In this document: positions 1 through 9,373 of the stretch, piece after piece
Layout: the number at the start of each line of letters is the position of its first letter
Position numbering within the stretch: position 1 is the first letter of the stretch
Position numbers and translations under genes: made by a program
NCBI RefSeq assembly: GCF_003751845.1
Contig: NZ_RJKQ01000002.1
Span: 1,178,001-1,242,000, forward strand
Direction of reading: 5' to 3'
Length of the DNA stretch: 64,000 nucleotides
From: Enterobacter sp. BIGb0383
GTDB taxonomy: Bacteria; Pseudomonadota; Gammaproteobacteria; Enterobacterales; Enterobacteriaceae
Notes under the pieces: generated by a model
What the model saw: only the letters and a program-made list of their open reading frames with translations
Told to the model about the DNA's origin: nothing
The model's database searches: none

Positions 1-946
1 CTTCACCAAATACGAAAACTACTGGAATAAAGGCTGGCCGAAGGTCGATAACGTCACCTTTACCCCCAGCCCGGAAGATGCGACCCGCGTCGCCTCGCTG
101 CGATCGGGCCAGGTGGATGCGATCTATCCCCTGCCGTCGGATCTGGTCAATAGTGTCCAGGGCGACAGCAAGCTGAGTATTCAGCGCGATCCCAGCATCT
201 ATCTCTACTATATGGCGGTGAACACCGGCAATAAGACCCTCGCCGACGTCCGCGTGCGCCAGGCCCTGAACTACGCCGTTGACCGCGATCTGTGGCTGAA
301 GGTGGTGTTTGCCGGTATGGGCACTCCGGCGACCTCGGCGATCCCGGAGCGGGTGCAGTTCTATCAGAAGCAGGCGGAGCCGCACTACAGCTACGATCCG
401 GCCAAAGCCAAAGCGCTACTGGCAGAAGCGGGACATCCGAACGGGATCGATCTGAAGCTGTGGAGCACCAACGCCACCGCCAGCGTGCGGGCGGCCCAGT
501 TCCTGAAAGCGCAGCTGGCCACCGCGGGTATTCGCGTGACGGTCACGCCAATGGATTCCGGGACCCGCAACAGCAAGCTGTGGAGCGTCAGCGACCCGCA
601 AAAGGCCGAGTTTGATCTCTACTACGGCGGCTGGTCCACCTCGACCGGGGATGCGGACTGGGCCATGCGCCCGCTGTTCGCCACCGAATCCTGGGTGCCG
701 AAATCCTATAACGCCTCCTACTTCAGCGATCCGGCGGTCGATAAAGCCATTGCCGACGGACTGGCGACGGCGGACCCGGAGAAGCGCGCAGCCGCCTACG
801 CGACCGCCCAGCAGCTGCTGTGGAAAGCCTCGCCGGTTACCTTCCTCGGCACCCCGGATAACCTGGTCGGCAAGCGCAAAAACCTGACCGGCGTCTCGAT
901 GCTGCCGGACGGCAACCTGCTCTATACCCAGGCCGAATTTAAATAA
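1..946 (+). CDS. Peptide ABC transporter binding protein, C-terminal part (5' end off window)
   Basis: This is a periplasmic extracytoplasmic solute-binding protein of the DppA/OppA/GsiB type (SBP_bac_5), which delivers peptides to the permeases encoded just downstream. The open frame is already running at position 2 and ends with TAA at 944-946, leaving 314 visible residues, roughly the C-terminal 60 percent of a usual protein of about 520 residues. Family features visible are the RVRQALNYAVDR segment, the YDPAKAKALLAEAGHPNG segment and the terminal lobe. The ATG at 113 lies inside the domain and is not the true start. Its substrate cannot be read from sequence, but the peptidases at the end of the operon point to small or modified peptides. 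Confidence 0.93.
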   Translation, partial: FTKYENYWNKGWPKVDNVTFTPSPEDATRVASLRSGQVDAIYPLPSDLVNSVQGDSKLSIQRDPSIYLYYMAVNTGNKTLADVRVRQALNYAVDRDLWLKVVFAGMGTPATSAIPERVQFYQKQAEPHYSYDPAKAKALLAEAGHPNGIDLKLWSTNATASVRAAQFLKAQLATAGIRVTVTPMDSGTRNSKLWSVSDPQKAEFDLYYGGWSTSTGDADWAMRPLFATESWVPKSYNASYFSDPAVDKAIADGLATADPEKRAAAYATAQQLLWKASPVTFLGTPDNLVGKRKNLTGVSMLPDGNLLYTQAEFK

Positions 947-952
947 GACCTT

Positions 953-980
953 ATGCCGCGATCGGCCCCGATCGCGGCAT
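953..980 (+). terminator. Perfect intergenic hairpin after the binding-protein gene
   Basis: A 13-bp perfect stem (atgccgcgatcgg and its complement) with a 2-base spacer lies between the binding-protein stop and the first permease. No T-tract follows. Such hairpins commonly protect the upstream transcript and lower read-through, so that the binding protein is made in excess over the membrane parts. That role is inferred here. Confidence 0.65.
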
Positions 981-1002
981 CCGTAACAGGATAGAAACCA
1001 CC

Positions 1003-1932
1003 ATGGTGACTTACATTATCCGACGCCTTCTGGAAATGATCCCGGTACTGCTGGTGGTCTCATTGCTGGTGTTTGGCTTTATTAAATTACTCCCCGGCGA
1101 TCCGGCGATGATCTATGCCGGGCCGGACGCGAGCCGGGAGGCGATCGACGCCGCCCGGGAACATCTTGGCCTCAACGATCCGCTGCCTCAGCAGTATGTT
1201 AACTGGCTGGCGGGACTGTTTCGCGGCGATCTTGGCGTGACCTTCCGCACCCAGCAGCCGGTCGTCGAGGTGATCCGTCAGGGCTTTATGCCGACCTTCT
1301 GGCTGGCGCTGGCCGGGTTTTCCTGGTCGGTGGTGCTGGGCCTGGGCGTGGGCGTGATCTCTGCGCTAAAGCGCGGAAAGTGGCTCGACTGGCTGTTGAT
1401 GAGCAGCGCCGTTGGCGGCATCTCAATGCCGACATTCTGGCTGGGGCTGCTGCTGATCCAGTTTGTGGCGATGCCCTTCGGCATTTTTTCCGTCGGCGGC
1501 TTCCATCAGCCTGCGGATATCATCCTGCCCGCCCTCACCCTCGGTGCCAGCGTGGCGGCGGTGATGGCGCGCTTTACCCGCTCTTCCTTCCTTGAGGTTT
1601 CGCAGGAAGATTATGTGCGCACCGCCCGCTCTAAAGGGCTGCGCGGTCGGCTGGTGGTGTGGAAGCATATTATGCGTAACGCGCTGATCCCGGTGATCAC
1701 CATGCTCGGTCTGCAGTTCGGCTTTCTGCTCGGCGGCTCGATTGTGGTGGAGAGCGTCTTTAACTGGCCGGGTCTGGGCTGGCTGCTGATCGAGTCGATC
1801 AAAACCCAGGATCAGCCGGTGATCCAGGCCCTGGTGATGCTGTTCGTGTTTGAATTTATCGTTATCAATCTGCTGGTGGATCTGCTGTATGCGGTAGTGA
1901 ACCCGGCGATCCGTTTGCAGCAGGAGTCGTGA
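1003..1932 (+). CDS. Peptide ABC transporter permease (DppB/GsiC type)
   Basis: Inner-membrane permease of 309 residues, the usual length for the DppB/OppB/GsiC family. The N-terminus has the typical [18 protein letters not shown] first helix followed by LLPGDPA. The cytoplasmic EAA loop that contacts the ATPase is visible around residues 205-230 ([10 protein letters not shown], then [12 protein letters not shown]). The ATG at 1003 is preceded by an AGGAT ribosome site. It pairs with the next permease, whose start overlaps this stop. No ATPase gene is in the window, so the ATPase is presumably encoded upstream of position 1 or shared with another system. Confidence 0.94.
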   Translation: MVTYIIRRLLEMIPVLLVVSLLVFGFIKLLPGDPAMIYAGPDASREAIDAAREHLGLNDPLPQQYVNWLAGLFRGDLGVTFRTQQPVVEVIRQGFMPTFWLALAGFSWSVVLGLGVGVISALKRGKWLDWLLMSSAVGGISMPTFWLGLLLIQFVAMPFGIFSVGGFHQPADIILPALTLGASVAAVMARFTRSSFLEVSQEDYVRTARSKGLRGRLVVWKHIMRNALIPVITMLGLQFGFLLGGSIVVESVFNWPGLGWLLIESIKTQDQPVIQALVMLFVFEFIVINLLVDLLYAVVNPAIRLQQES

Positions 1933-2828
1933 TGAGTCAACCCGGAATCCCCCTCCCCGTGACGTCCCTGGCCCCGGAAACTATCCGTTCCCCGTGGCGT
2001 GATTTCTGGCAGACCTTTCTGCGCCACCCGATGGCGCTGGTCTCCGGCGGCTTTATTGTTCTGCTGGTGCTGGTGGCGATTTTTGCCCCCTGGCTGGCGC
2101 CCTCGGACCCAATGACGCCTGACTGGATGGCGCTCTCCGCGCCGCCGTCCGCCGCGCACTGGATGGGTACCGACGAGCTGGGGCGCGATATTTTAAGCCG
2201 GATTATTTACGGGGCGCGGATCTCGCTGTACGTCGGCGTGGTCTCCGTAACGTTAGGCATGGTGGTCGGCGTGCTGCTCGGCCTGCTGGCGGGCTACTAT
2301 GGCCGCTGGGTCGATATGCTGATTATGCGCGGCTCCGACGTGCTGTTCGCCTTTCCGGGCATGCTGCTGGCTATCGCCGTGGTGGCCATCCTCGGGCCGG
2401 GGCTGAACAACGTGATTATCGCGGTGGCGGTATTCAGCGTGCCGGTCTTCGCCCGCATCGTCCGCGCCTCGACCCTGTCCTTAAAACAGGCCGCCTACGT
2501 GGAAGCGGTGCGCTGCGCCGGAGCCCGCGACCGGGTGATCCTGCTGCGCCATATTTTGCCCGGCACGCTCTCCAGCGTTATTGTCTACTTCACCATGCGT
2601 ATTGGCACCAGTATTCTGACCGCTGCGGGACTCAGCTTTATCGGCCTCGGTCCGGAGCCGGACGTGCCGGAGTGGGGCAATATTCTGGCGATGAGCCGCA
2701 GTATGATGATGGCCGGTCTGTGGCATGTCAGCGTCTTCCCGGGACTGGCCATTTTTGTCACCGTGCTGGCGTTTAACCTGCTGGGCGACGCCCTGCGCGA
2801 TACGCTCGATCCAAAATCACGGGGCTAA
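1932..2828 (+). CDS. Peptide ABC transporter permease (DppC/GsiD type)
   Basis: Second inner-membrane permease, about 298 residues. It has the N-terminal OppC-like segment ([16 protein letters not shown]), the conserved [21 protein letters not shown] signature around residues 75-96, and the EAA loop [20 protein letters not shown]. The ATG at 1932 overlaps the previous TGA (TGATG) and has CAGGAG five bases upstream. A GTG one codon earlier (1929) is also possible. Translation is probably coupled to the first permease. It forms the heterodimeric channel with that protein. Confidence 0.94.
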   Translation: MSQPGIPLPVTSLAPETIRSPWRDFWQTFLRHPMALVSGGFIVLLVLVAIFAPWLAPSDPMTPDWMALSAPPSAAHWMGTDELGRDILSRIIYGARISLYVGVVSVTLGMVVGVLLGLLAGYYGRWVDMLIMRGSDVLFAFPGMLLAIAVVAILGPGLNNVIIAVAVFSVPVFARIVRASTLSLKQAAYVEAVRCAGARDRVILLRHILPGTLSSVIVYFTMRIGTSILTAAGLSFIGLGPEPDVPEWGNILAMSRSMMMAGLWHVSVFPGLAIFVTVLAFNLLGDALRDTLDPKSRG

Positions 2829-2830
2829 TC

Positions 2831-3883
2831 ATGACGGAGTTTTTACGCCAGCAGCAGGATCTTCTGCTGCAACAGTGGCGGAAGGAAGGCACGCTGGGCC
2901 ACCCGCGTACCGCGCCGGGCGGGCATAACCGCATCAGCGATGTGCCGGGCGTGACCGTCGGCCACAGCACGCTGGCCGACGGCGAGATCCAGACCGGCGT
3001 CACCGCGATTATGCCGTCGAAGGAGAATCTGTTTACCGCGCCGCTGCCCTGCGCCGCCGCCGTGCTGAACGGCTTTGCCAAGCCGGTCGGACTGGTGCAA
3101 ATAGAGGAGCTGGGCCTGCTGCAGACCCCAATCCTGCTGAGCAATACGCTGGCGGTCGGCACCCTGTTTACCACCCTGGTCAAACAGGCGATCGCCCGCA
3201 ATCCTGAGCTGGGTCGCAGTCTGCCGACGGTGAACCCGCTGGCGCTGGAGTGCAATGACGGCTGGTTGAACGACATTCAGGCCCTCGCGGTCAGCGAGAC
3301 AATGGCGCTGGAAGCGCTGGACAGCGCGCGGGCGGATTTTGCCCGCGGCAGCGTCGGTGCCGGACGCGGGATGAGCTGCTTTGCGATGAAAGGCGGGATC
3401 GGCAGCGCCTCACGTCTTATCCCCTCGCTGAATGCCACGCTCGGCGTGCTGGTGCTGGCCAACTACGGCGCCCTGAACGCTTTTACGCCCGGCGGCGTGC
3501 CGATGGGCGATCGTATTGCGCCCCTGCTGCCGGGTCTGGCGCCGCAGCGGGACGCTGGCTCTATTATTATCGTGATGGCGACCGACGCCCCGCTCGATAC
3601 CCGTCAGCTCAAACGCATTGCCCGCCGCGCCGGAGCGGGACTTGGTCGTACCGGCAGCTACTGGGGCCACGGCTCCGGTGATATTGCGGTCGCTTTCTCC
3701 ACCCAGCGGCAGCCTGTGCCACCGGACGATGCGGCGCTTGAGCCAATGCTGGCCGCAGCCTCCGAGGCCACTGAATTTGCGGTGCTGGACGCTCTGCTTA
3801 GCGCCGATGCGGTCACCGGCTTTCGCCAGCATCACCGTCCCGGCCTGCGCACGGTGCTTGATACCCTGGCCTCTACTCTTTGA
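2831..3883 (+). CDS. P1-family aminopeptidase (DmpA/BapA type)
   Basis: A 350-residue member of the self-cleaving P1 peptidase family (DmpA, beta-aminopeptidase BapA), which has an N-terminal nucleophile fold and releases N-terminal D- or beta-amino acids or L-amino acids from amides and peptides. Visible are the N-terminal HNRISDVPGVTVGH segment, ECNDGWLND, GAGRGM, and DAGSIIIVMATDAP. By comparison with DmpA (Gly249-Ser250), autocleavage should occur at Gly243-Ser244, leaving a 107-residue beta chain. There is no signal peptide, so it acts in the cytoplasm. It starts three bases after the permease stop and is clearly part of the transporter operon, so it probably processes the imported peptide. 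Confidence 0.9.
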   Translation: MTEFLRQQQDLLLQQWRKEGTLGHPRTAPGGHNRISDVPGVTVGHSTLADGEIQTGVTAIMPSKENLFTAPLPCAAAVLNGFAKPVGLVQIEELGLLQTPILLSNTLAVGTLFTTLVKQAIARNPELGRSLPTVNPLALECNDGWLNDIQALAVSETMALEALDSARADFARGSVGAGRGMSCFAMKGGIGSASRLIPSLNATLGVLVLANYGALNAFTPGGVPMGDRIAPLLPGLAPQRDAGSIIIVMATDAPLDTRQLKRIARRAGAGLGRTGSYWGHGSGDIAVAFSTQRQPVPPDDAALEPMLAAASEATEFAVLDALLSADAVTGFRQHHRPGLRTVLDTLASTL

Positions 3884-3899
3884 TAAGGACCGATAAACC

Positions 3900-4721
3900 A
3901 TGAAGATTTTTATTTCCGCCGATATTGAAGGCATTGCCGGCGTGATGCGCCCGGAGCAGTGTTCGCCCGGCCATGCGGAGTATCAGATTGCCCGTGGCCT
4001 GATGGAGCAGGAGATCAACGCGGCCATTGAGGGCGCGTTTATGGGCGGCGCAACCGAGGTTGTGGTAGCGGACAGCCATGCGCAGATGACCAACCTGCGG
4101 GCGGAGAATATCGACGCCCGCGCCCGGCTGGTGCAGGGCAAACCGCGCCTGCTGTCGATGGTGGATGGCCTTGAACAGGGCGGCTTCGACGGGATGATGT
4201 TTATTGGCTATCACAGCGCGGCCGGGGAGCATGGCGTGCTGGCCCATACCATTAATGGCCGTGCCTTCTGGCGGATTAAGATCAATGGCCTGGTGATGGG
4301 CGAAACCGATATTTACGCCGCAGCGGGCGCGGAACACGGCGTCCCGCTGCTGCTGGTCTCCGGGGATGATGTGCTCCAGGGCTGGATAGCCGAGCACTAC
4401 CCGACAACCGGCTACGCCTGCGTAAAGCGGGCCATCGCCCATACCGCCGCCGAGTCGCTCAGCCCCCACGAGGCGCAGACCCGGATACGCAAAGCCGCCC
4501 AGCAGGCGCTGCATGAGATAAGCGCCACGAACACCACCCGCATTACCGCGCCCTACCGCCTGGAGCTGCTGGCGTCACGTCCGGTACTGGCGGATCTGTT
4601 CCAGCTGGTCCCCGGCGTGGTGCGGGAAGATGGCGTAACCGTCAGCTACGAGGCACAGAATATGCAGACCCTTATCCGACTGCTGAGCACCTTCTCTTAT
4701 CTGGCGACAACCCAGGCCTGA
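3900..4721 (+). CDS. M55 family D-aminopeptidase (DppA-like)
   Basis: Zinc aminopeptidase of peptidase family M55, 273 residues, related to Bacillus subtilis DppA, a ten-subunit enzyme that removes N-terminal D-amino acids. The metal and catalytic residues of that family are present: Asp8 and Glu10 in SADIEG, His60 in VVVADSH, His105 in FIGYH, His116 in the LAHT segment and Glu135 in GETDIYA. No signal peptide. It is the last gene of the transporter operon, 16 bases after the P1 peptidase with a TAAGGA ribosome site. A transporter with two peptidases able to act on D- or beta-linked residues suggests scavenging of cell-wall-derived or otherwise unusual peptides. That is inference. Confidence 0.93.
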   Translation: MKIFISADIEGIAGVMRPEQCSPGHAEYQIARGLMEQEINAAIEGAFMGGATEVVVADSHAQMTNLRAENIDARARLVQGKPRLLSMVDGLEQGGFDGMMFIGYHSAAGEHGVLAHTINGRAFWRIKINGLVMGETDIYAAAGAEHGVPLLLVSGDDVLQGWIAEHYPTTGYACVKRAIAHTAAESLSPHEAQTRIRKAAQQALHEISATNTTRITAPYRLELLASRPVLADLFQLVPGVVREDGVTVSYEAQNMQTLIRLLSTFSYLATTQA

Positions 4722-4729
4722 AACGTCGG

Positions 4730-5278
4730 TTATTCAGTCCCCCCAACCACTATGCTGCCGTCCAGTCGCCATAGCTCGCTATCCGTCACCCGCGTCGCCG
4801 CCGAGGGCATCCAGGCGGTGACGGTGAGGCTGGCGCGCAGAACGCGCCCGCTGGCCGGGCTACCGGCAGACCAGAAACTCAGCGGCTGACCGGCGCGAAA
4901 GGCCATTTTCGCGTCGCGCGTCTCGCCGCGAACCATCTCTGCCCGTCGATCGTCAATCATCACATCGTGCAGTACCAGGGTTACGCGACCGGATGCGCCG
5001 AAGCGATAGCTGTCACTCGCTTTTTCCGGCCCGATAAACTGCAGGGTCAGCGGCGTCGGGCGATCGCAGCTGACCATCACCTCCAGCTCCCGCGCATCGC
5101 CAACACGCAACTCACCGGAGGAGAAGCTATTCCCCGACTGAGCCAGCAACTCGCTGCGAGTCGTCTGGCCATAGTTCACCTGAGCATCGCTCAGCTGGAT
5201 ATCACATTCCGCGCAGGCGGCGGCGCTACTCAGCAACCCAACGGTCAGCAGCAGGGATAAAGGATTCATAAGACGCAT
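4730..5278 (-). CDS. Minor fimbrial subunit or tip protein
   Basis: Secreted protein of 182 residues and last gene of the fimbrial operon. It has an N-terminal signal sequence (MNPLSLLLTVGLLSSAAAC) and two cysteines (CAECDIQLS, MVSCDRP) spaced as in chaperone-usher pilins. It overlaps the usher 3' end by 13 bases, so translation is probably coupled. A second ATG three codons in is an equally good start. The exact role (adhesin, adaptor or terminator) is not visible. Its position after the usher and its low similarity to the major pilin suggest a minor or tip subunit. Confidence 0.78.
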   Translation of the reverse strand: MRLMNPLSLLLTVGLLSSAAACAECDIQLSDAQVNYGQTTRSELLAQSGNSFSSGELRVGDARELEVMVSCDRPTPLTLQFIGPEKASDSYRFGASGRVTLVLHDVMIDDRRAEMVRGETRDAKMAFRAGQPLSFWSAGSPASGRVLRASLTVTAWMPSAATRVTDSELWRLDGSIVVGGTE

Positions 5279-7614
5279 CTCGCGGAAAGTGAAGCATAAA
5301 GAGAGCCGGGGTCCGCCACCCAGGGCGAGGTCAGTTGGATAGCGCAGCGCGTACCGTCCTGCAACTGCCCGAACAGCGTCCCGTCCGGTAAATCGTCAAA
5401 GAACAGGCTGCCGTCTTCGTTGACGAAGGCAACCAGCGCGCCACCCTTATTTTTCACCGCACTGCCGGCTGCCGGCCCTTCACCCGACGGAAAGGTGACC
5501 AGCGCCCGGCGTACGGTGAACGCCGGGAGTGATACCGGCACCACCGACCCGCGCCAGGGCGTCACGTCGGCAATCCCACTCAGAACCTGGACGTTTTTCG
5601 GCAGGCTGTGGCTGTTGATCTGCAGCGTATTCTTCTGCCACGGCGTCCATGAGGCGATCGCGTGACCGCTACCGTCGCTCCAGACCTTCCCCGCCGGGGT
5701 ACGGATTTCCACGTCTGGCCGGGGACCGTTAAGGGAAATCACCCCGAAAGTGTCCCCCACCTTACGCGGCGTGAACGTCAGCCCCTCATCGTGCAGTACC
5801 GCCCCGCCGCGTGCGCCCAGGTTATAGCGGACGCTGCTGTCGCTGCGGGCAACGCCAGCGCTTAGCTGGCTGTATGTGTTGGTCCAGAGGGCGGAGCTGG
5901 CAATCGAGGACGCCTGCCGCTGACCTTTTTCGCCCGACAGGCTCCAGGCAAATTTGTCACTGAGCGTCTGGTCGTAGCCCATTCCCGTCCGCGTCCGTTC
6001 GCCGTCATGAGTGACCCAGCTTCGCAGGCTGCGGCCCGGACCAAGAGGAATGGCGATATTCAGAGAAACGTAGTGCGTATCATGCCGGCCGCGGTCGTCC
6101 GCCAGGCGATTTTTCTGCACGCCCAGATTCAGGTTAACGTTGCCGAAGGTTCTTCCCCATCCCAGCGTATAGCCCATCGTTTCCGTCCCCTGCCGGGTCT
6201 GCGACAGGCTACCGGAAAACGAAAACGCCCCGAGCCAGGGCTGGCTATAGTTCACTCCGGCGGCATATTGCGCTTTGACCTGCCCCGTTCCCGTTCCGTT
6301 TTGTACCGACCACGCGCTGCCGGCCTCCACATAATCACGACTGCGGAAATTCGCAGAGGCGGACAGGGAGAGCCGCTGAGTGACCGGATAGCCAAGACCA
6401 AGCTGATGGCTAAATCCTTTTCTTTTTCTCCCGTCGCGGGCCAGCGTCCCGGTCTGAGAGAGGGTAGCCAGCAGACGTTCGGTCAGGCGCATACTGGCCC
6501 GCCAGGAGACGGCCTGCCGGGTTTCTGCAATCAGTCCGCCCGCCGCCACGTCCAGGTTTTGACGGTGATAAACCCCGGTAGACCCCAGCAGCAGCGGCCA
6601 GTCCTGCCGGGTTAAGCGCAGTTGCCCCACCGCCAGTGAGGTGCCGGTGACCATCATCGCGTTATCAGGCCGGGCCTGAATCCAGGGGATCGTCTGCTGC
6701 CGACGGCTGCCGGTCTCGTCATGACTGATCACTACAAAATCCTCCTGCGGGTTCAGCGCAGGTATCCCCTCCAGCCGGTTCATCCCGGCGGTGACCGGGA
6801 AGGTTTTCAACAGAATATTGCCCTGCCAGACCTCGGCGGTTCCCGCCTGGGATAGCAGAATATCCAGGGAGACCCGATTGCCACCGCCGTTCTGCAGCGC
6901 CCGCTCCGGCACGATTTGCGCCCCGGTCAGGGCAATCCCGGAGAATAACGGATCGTCAGTCGTGATTTCGCCGATCTGCAACACGGAGGCCCAGCCGGGA
7001 ATGGAGCGCTGGCCCCAGGTATAGAGACGGGTGAAGTGACGTTGCGTGTCCTGCCGGGTGTAGCTCTGGCCGCTGCGGATAATCCAGTGGTTGATATTGG
7101 CCCCCACTTCCGACGTCAGGGTCTGCGCACTGTGATCCCCACCGGAACGGGCCTGCCAGGCATAGTGTCTGGCGTCATAGTTCACCATCAGCGCCCTGCC
7201 GCCGGTCGCATACTGCACATCGCTCAGGAGGCTATTCGCGGGGATCTGCAGCTCAAGGCTGCTGCGTTCGACCTGCTCCGTAACACGGATATTGCTGCCG
7301 GGCGACGGCGTCAGGCAGGTCTGGTCAATAACATCAAAACTGTGCGGATCGATACCCAGCTTACGCAGTTGCCCAGCGGACCAGCAGGGCACACCGGCCT
7401 GGCCGAAGGTAATGCGGTGCAGACCTTTGTTTTGCCCGTTAACGACAATATGGGTGGGATGCTCACCGGGCAGAAAGTGCGTCCCGGCATCCAGTAAATC
7501 TGCCGCCTGGGTATCGTAGCCAAGCGCGCTGAGCATTTCGCGATCGTAGTGATTGCCGCCCGCGGCAGCGACAGAAACCAGATACGTACTGAAGAACAGG
7601 ATCTTTTTTATCAC
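5266..7614 (-). CDS. Fimbrial outer-membrane usher
   Basis: Outer-membrane usher of 782 residues that accepts chaperone-subunit complexes and polymerises the fimbria. Signal peptide at the N-terminus, then an N-terminal domain (THIVVNGQNKG), a large beta-barrel of alternating short strands, a plug region, and a C-terminal carboxypeptidase-like domain ending in a cysteine pair (TRCAIQL, LSARCVL). It is slightly shorter than FimD or PapC. The start is GTG at 7614, with GGGAG about ten bases upstream. It follows the chaperone stop by 15 bases. Gene order and the pilin type resemble the YhcADEF-like group of chaperone-usher systems. Confidence 0.92.
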   Translation of the reverse strand: MIKKILFFSTYLVSVAAAGGNHYDREMLSALGYDTQAADLLDAGTHFLPGEHPTHIVVNGQNKGLHRITFGQAGVPCWSAGQLRKLGIDPHSFDVIDQTCLTPSPGSNIRVTEQVERSSLELQIPANSLLSDVQYATGGRALMVNYDARHYAWQARSGGDHSAQTLTSEVGANINHWIIRSGQSYTRQDTQRHFTRLYTWGQRSIPGWASVLQIGEITTDDPLFSGIALTGAQIVPERALQNGGGNRVSLDILLSQAGTAEVWQGNILLKTFPVTAGMNRLEGIPALNPQEDFVVISHDETGSRRQQTIPWIQARPDNAMMVTGTSLAVGQLRLTRQDWPLLLGSTGVYHRQNLDVAAGGLIAETRQAVSWRASMRLTERLLATLSQTGTLARDGRKRKGFSHQLGLGYPVTQRLSLSASANFRSRDYVEAGSAWSVQNGTGTGQVKAQYAAGVNYSQPWLGAFSFSGSLSQTRQGTETMGYTLGWGRTFGNVNLNLGVQKNRLADDRGRHDTHYVSLNIAIPLGPGRSLRSWVTHDGERTRTGMGYDQTLSDKFAWSLSGEKGQRQASSIASSALWTNTYSQLSAGVARSDSSVRYNLGARGGAVLHDEGLTFTPRKVGDTFGVISLNGPRPDVEIRTPAGKVWSDGSGHAIASWTPWQKNTLQINSHSLPKNVQVLSGIADVTPWRGSVVPVSLPAFTVRRALVTFPSGEGPAAGSAVKNKGGALVAFVNEDGSLFFDDLPDGTLFGQLQDGTRCAIQLTSPWVADPGSLYASLSARCVL

Positions 7615-7629
7615 CGACGGCCGCTCCCG

Positions 7630-8307
7630 TCACAGCCGGACGTCAAACGGCGTCGTCAGGATCCCGAAGCGGGTCACCGGATGCAGACGAACGGAAAGCG
7701 CGCCGTCGGGCAGCGGCAGGGAAAAGCGTTCACCCGGCAGAATATAGGTTTTCGGCAGCGTGACCGAGTGCCGGCCCGGCAGCACATCAACCTCACGGGT
7801 TAAGCGCACGATATACGGCGTCGGGTTAGCAATGCTGAGCGATGAACCCACGCGCCGGAGTGTCAGCCCGGTCCACGGGGTGGTATTCAGGGGCAAATCC
7901 GCCGGGGAAATGATCACCGGGATATTCTGGCCAATCAGCACCCGCGTCCGGTTGGTCTTGCCGTCATCCTGCGGGACGGCGGTAAACTGAATCCGCTGCA
8001 TTCGCTGTGTATCCAGCGTAATGCCGTCTTTCAACACCACGCGTATCTGCTGTTTTTTGCCCCCGTCCACGCGAACCAGCTGTGGCGTAATAATCAGCCG
8101 ATTTTCACGATCTTCAGGGAGGGTTTGCAGACTGCTGTGGAGCAATGCCGGACTGCTGTCGGTGTTCATGACAGTAATGGTGGCCTCGCGAAGGCCGTCG
8201 TCGAGAAACACGACCGGCACTTCCGGCCGCATCCCGGCCGCCCGGGCAGCGGTCATCAGCAAAGCGCTCAGAAAAAACGCCGAGAGAAATTTAATCAGAA
8301 TAGACAT
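7630..8307 (-). CDS. Periplasmic fimbrial chaperone
   Basis: PapD-like chaperone of 225 residues that folds pilins by donor-strand complementation in the periplasm. It has a signal peptide (residues 1-23), then two immunoglobulin-like domains. The subunit-binding strand region reads IIISPADLP after QNIPV, and the basic residues of the cleft would be in the LREATITVMNT and KQQIRVVLK segments. It lies between the major pilin and the usher, the usual place in this type of operon. Confidence 0.92.
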   Translation of the reverse strand: MSILIKFLSAFFLSALLMTAARAAGMRPEVPVVFLDDGLREATITVMNTDSSPALLHSSLQTLPEDRENRLIITPQLVRVDGGKKQQIRVVLKDGITLDTQRMQRIQFTAVPQDDGKTNRTRVLIGQNIPVIISPADLPLNTTPWTGLTLRRVGSSLSIANPTPYIVRLTREVDVLPGRHSVTLPKTYILPGERFSLPLPDGALSVRLHPVTRFGILTTPFDVRL

Positions 8308-8318
8308 AGCCGTGCCCG

Positions 8319-8351
8319 CGCCCGGCGAGGGTTTATCACCTTCACCGGGCG
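8319..8351 (-). terminator. Hairpin between major pilin and chaperone
   Basis: An imperfect inverted repeat (cgcccggcgaggg paired with ccttcaccgggcg) with a 7-base loop lies between the pilin stop and the chaperone start on the minus strand. No T-tract follows. Such stem-loops let the major subunit be expressed above the downstream assembly genes; that role is inferred. Confidence 0.55.
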
Positions 8352-8360
8352 GTTGAGTGA

Positions 8361-9050
8361 TTATAAATAGACGACGGAGAAGGTGATGCTGCCATCGATA
8401 TTGACGACTTCACCGGCAGGGTATTTATCGGCATTTCTCAGAAAAATACCCGAAGAGAGCGTGTAGGCCGCTCGGGTAAATGCCATCGGTTCGCTGGCAT
8501 TCGCATCGGCCGCCGAGGCGAAGTACGCGTCTTTATCCAGGAACAGCGCGGTAGTGGTTGAGGCGGTTTTCTTCGTCCAGGCCAGTTTATCCGTGCCGAC
8601 AAGAATATGGGCGTTGGTTGCGCCATCCACGCTTGCGGCGGTGAGCCCCAGCATCAGCGCGCCCACTTTTTTGCTGGCGCTGTCGACCCCTAAACCGAAG
8701 AACATCGGGTCACTAAAAGCAGCCGACTGAGTACCAAATTCGTCCGCAACCTCCGCCACGGTCATCGCGCTGGTACGACGGTTATCCGTCGTCTGGATGG
8801 CAATGGTCGCCGGGCCACCGCAGTCAACGTCGACCGTCACGTCGTTCCCCTCCAGCATATTGTTCCTCAGCGCCAGGGTTGATGCCGGAATAATGCCAAG
8901 GTCAATGGATGGCGCACTTAAGGTGACATCACAGGTTACCGGATTAATCGTCCCGGTAATGGACAGGCTGGCAGAATTTGCGGCATAACCCGCCATGCAT
9001 GCGGAGCCGGTAATGATAGCAATAGCTGAATGTAAAATACATTTACGCAT
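8361..9050 (-). CDS. Major fimbrial subunit (DUF1120-like)
   Basis: First gene of the fimbrial operon: a 229-residue secreted pilin-like protein with a signal peptide ending near MAGYAANS. The start of the mature protein, SLSITGTINPVTCDVTL, has the first pilin cysteine, and VDVDCGGPATIAI has the second. The C-terminus ends in alternating hydrophobic residues (ITFSVVYL), as expected for a subunit that binds its chaperone. Length and layout match the DUF1120 group (YhcF-like) better than FimA. It lies behind an AT-rich region of about 220 bases that should hold its promoter. Confidence 0.85.
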   Translation of the reverse strand: MRKCILHSAIAIITGSACMAGYAANSASLSITGTINPVTCDVTLSAPSIDLGIIPASTLALRNNMLEGNDVTVDVDCGGPATIAIQTTDNRRTSAMTVAEVADEFGTQSAAFSDPMFFGLGVDSASKKVGALMLGLTAASVDGATNAHILVGTDKLAWTKKTASTTTALFLDKDAYFASAADANASEPMAFTRAAYTLSSGIFLRNADKYPAGEVVNIDGSITFSVVYL

Positions 9051-9276
9051 AAGTTCCCTCTCAACTTCCTGTTAATTAAAAGCGTTAATAGGTTAGGGAA
9101 TGAATATCCTAATAACAAGTGCAATATTTTACTGAAAAAAAGGGGCAACCCCATCATTTTAGTGAGGTAAAAAAGTGAAAATATCATTTTAAATGAATAT
9201 TAATTTCATCTCTAACTTAACCCCCAGGCACCCGAAACGTTGAAAGAGCCTGGAATTAAGATCTTACTTACACAGG
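9051..9276. promoter_or_regulatory. AT-rich region upstream of the fimbrial operon
   Basis: A non-coding stretch, clearly richer in A and T than its neighbours, between the pilin start and the terminator of the regulator pair. It must hold the fimbrial promoter (minus strand), but I cannot place a convincing -35/-10 pair. A small GGGG-ttg-CCCC hairpin is at about 9141-9151. No inverted repeat flanking a switch and no recombinase gene are seen, so inversion-type phase variation is not supported. Confidence 0.4.
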
Positions 9277-9317
9277 TAAAAAACCTCCGCAGGTTGATAT
9301 TAACATCACCTCCGGAG
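9277..9317 (-). terminator. Rho-independent terminator of the ToxR-like operon
   Basis: On the minus strand a long GC-rich stem (cctccggaggtgat pairing with atcaacctgcggagg, one mismatch and one bulge, loop gttaat) is followed by six T residues. It lies 57 bases after the stop of the gene at 9374-9865 and is correctly oriented to end that operon. Confidence 0.82.
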
Positions 9318-9373
9318 GCACTCGTAATTATTAAGCTGCCCTGATGAATTTACCCCTCAATATCCATATCCGT

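Noticed and set aside
9051-9373. Invertible phase-variation switch for the fimbriae
   Set aside because: No flanking inverted repeats of useful length and no recombinase gene nearby.
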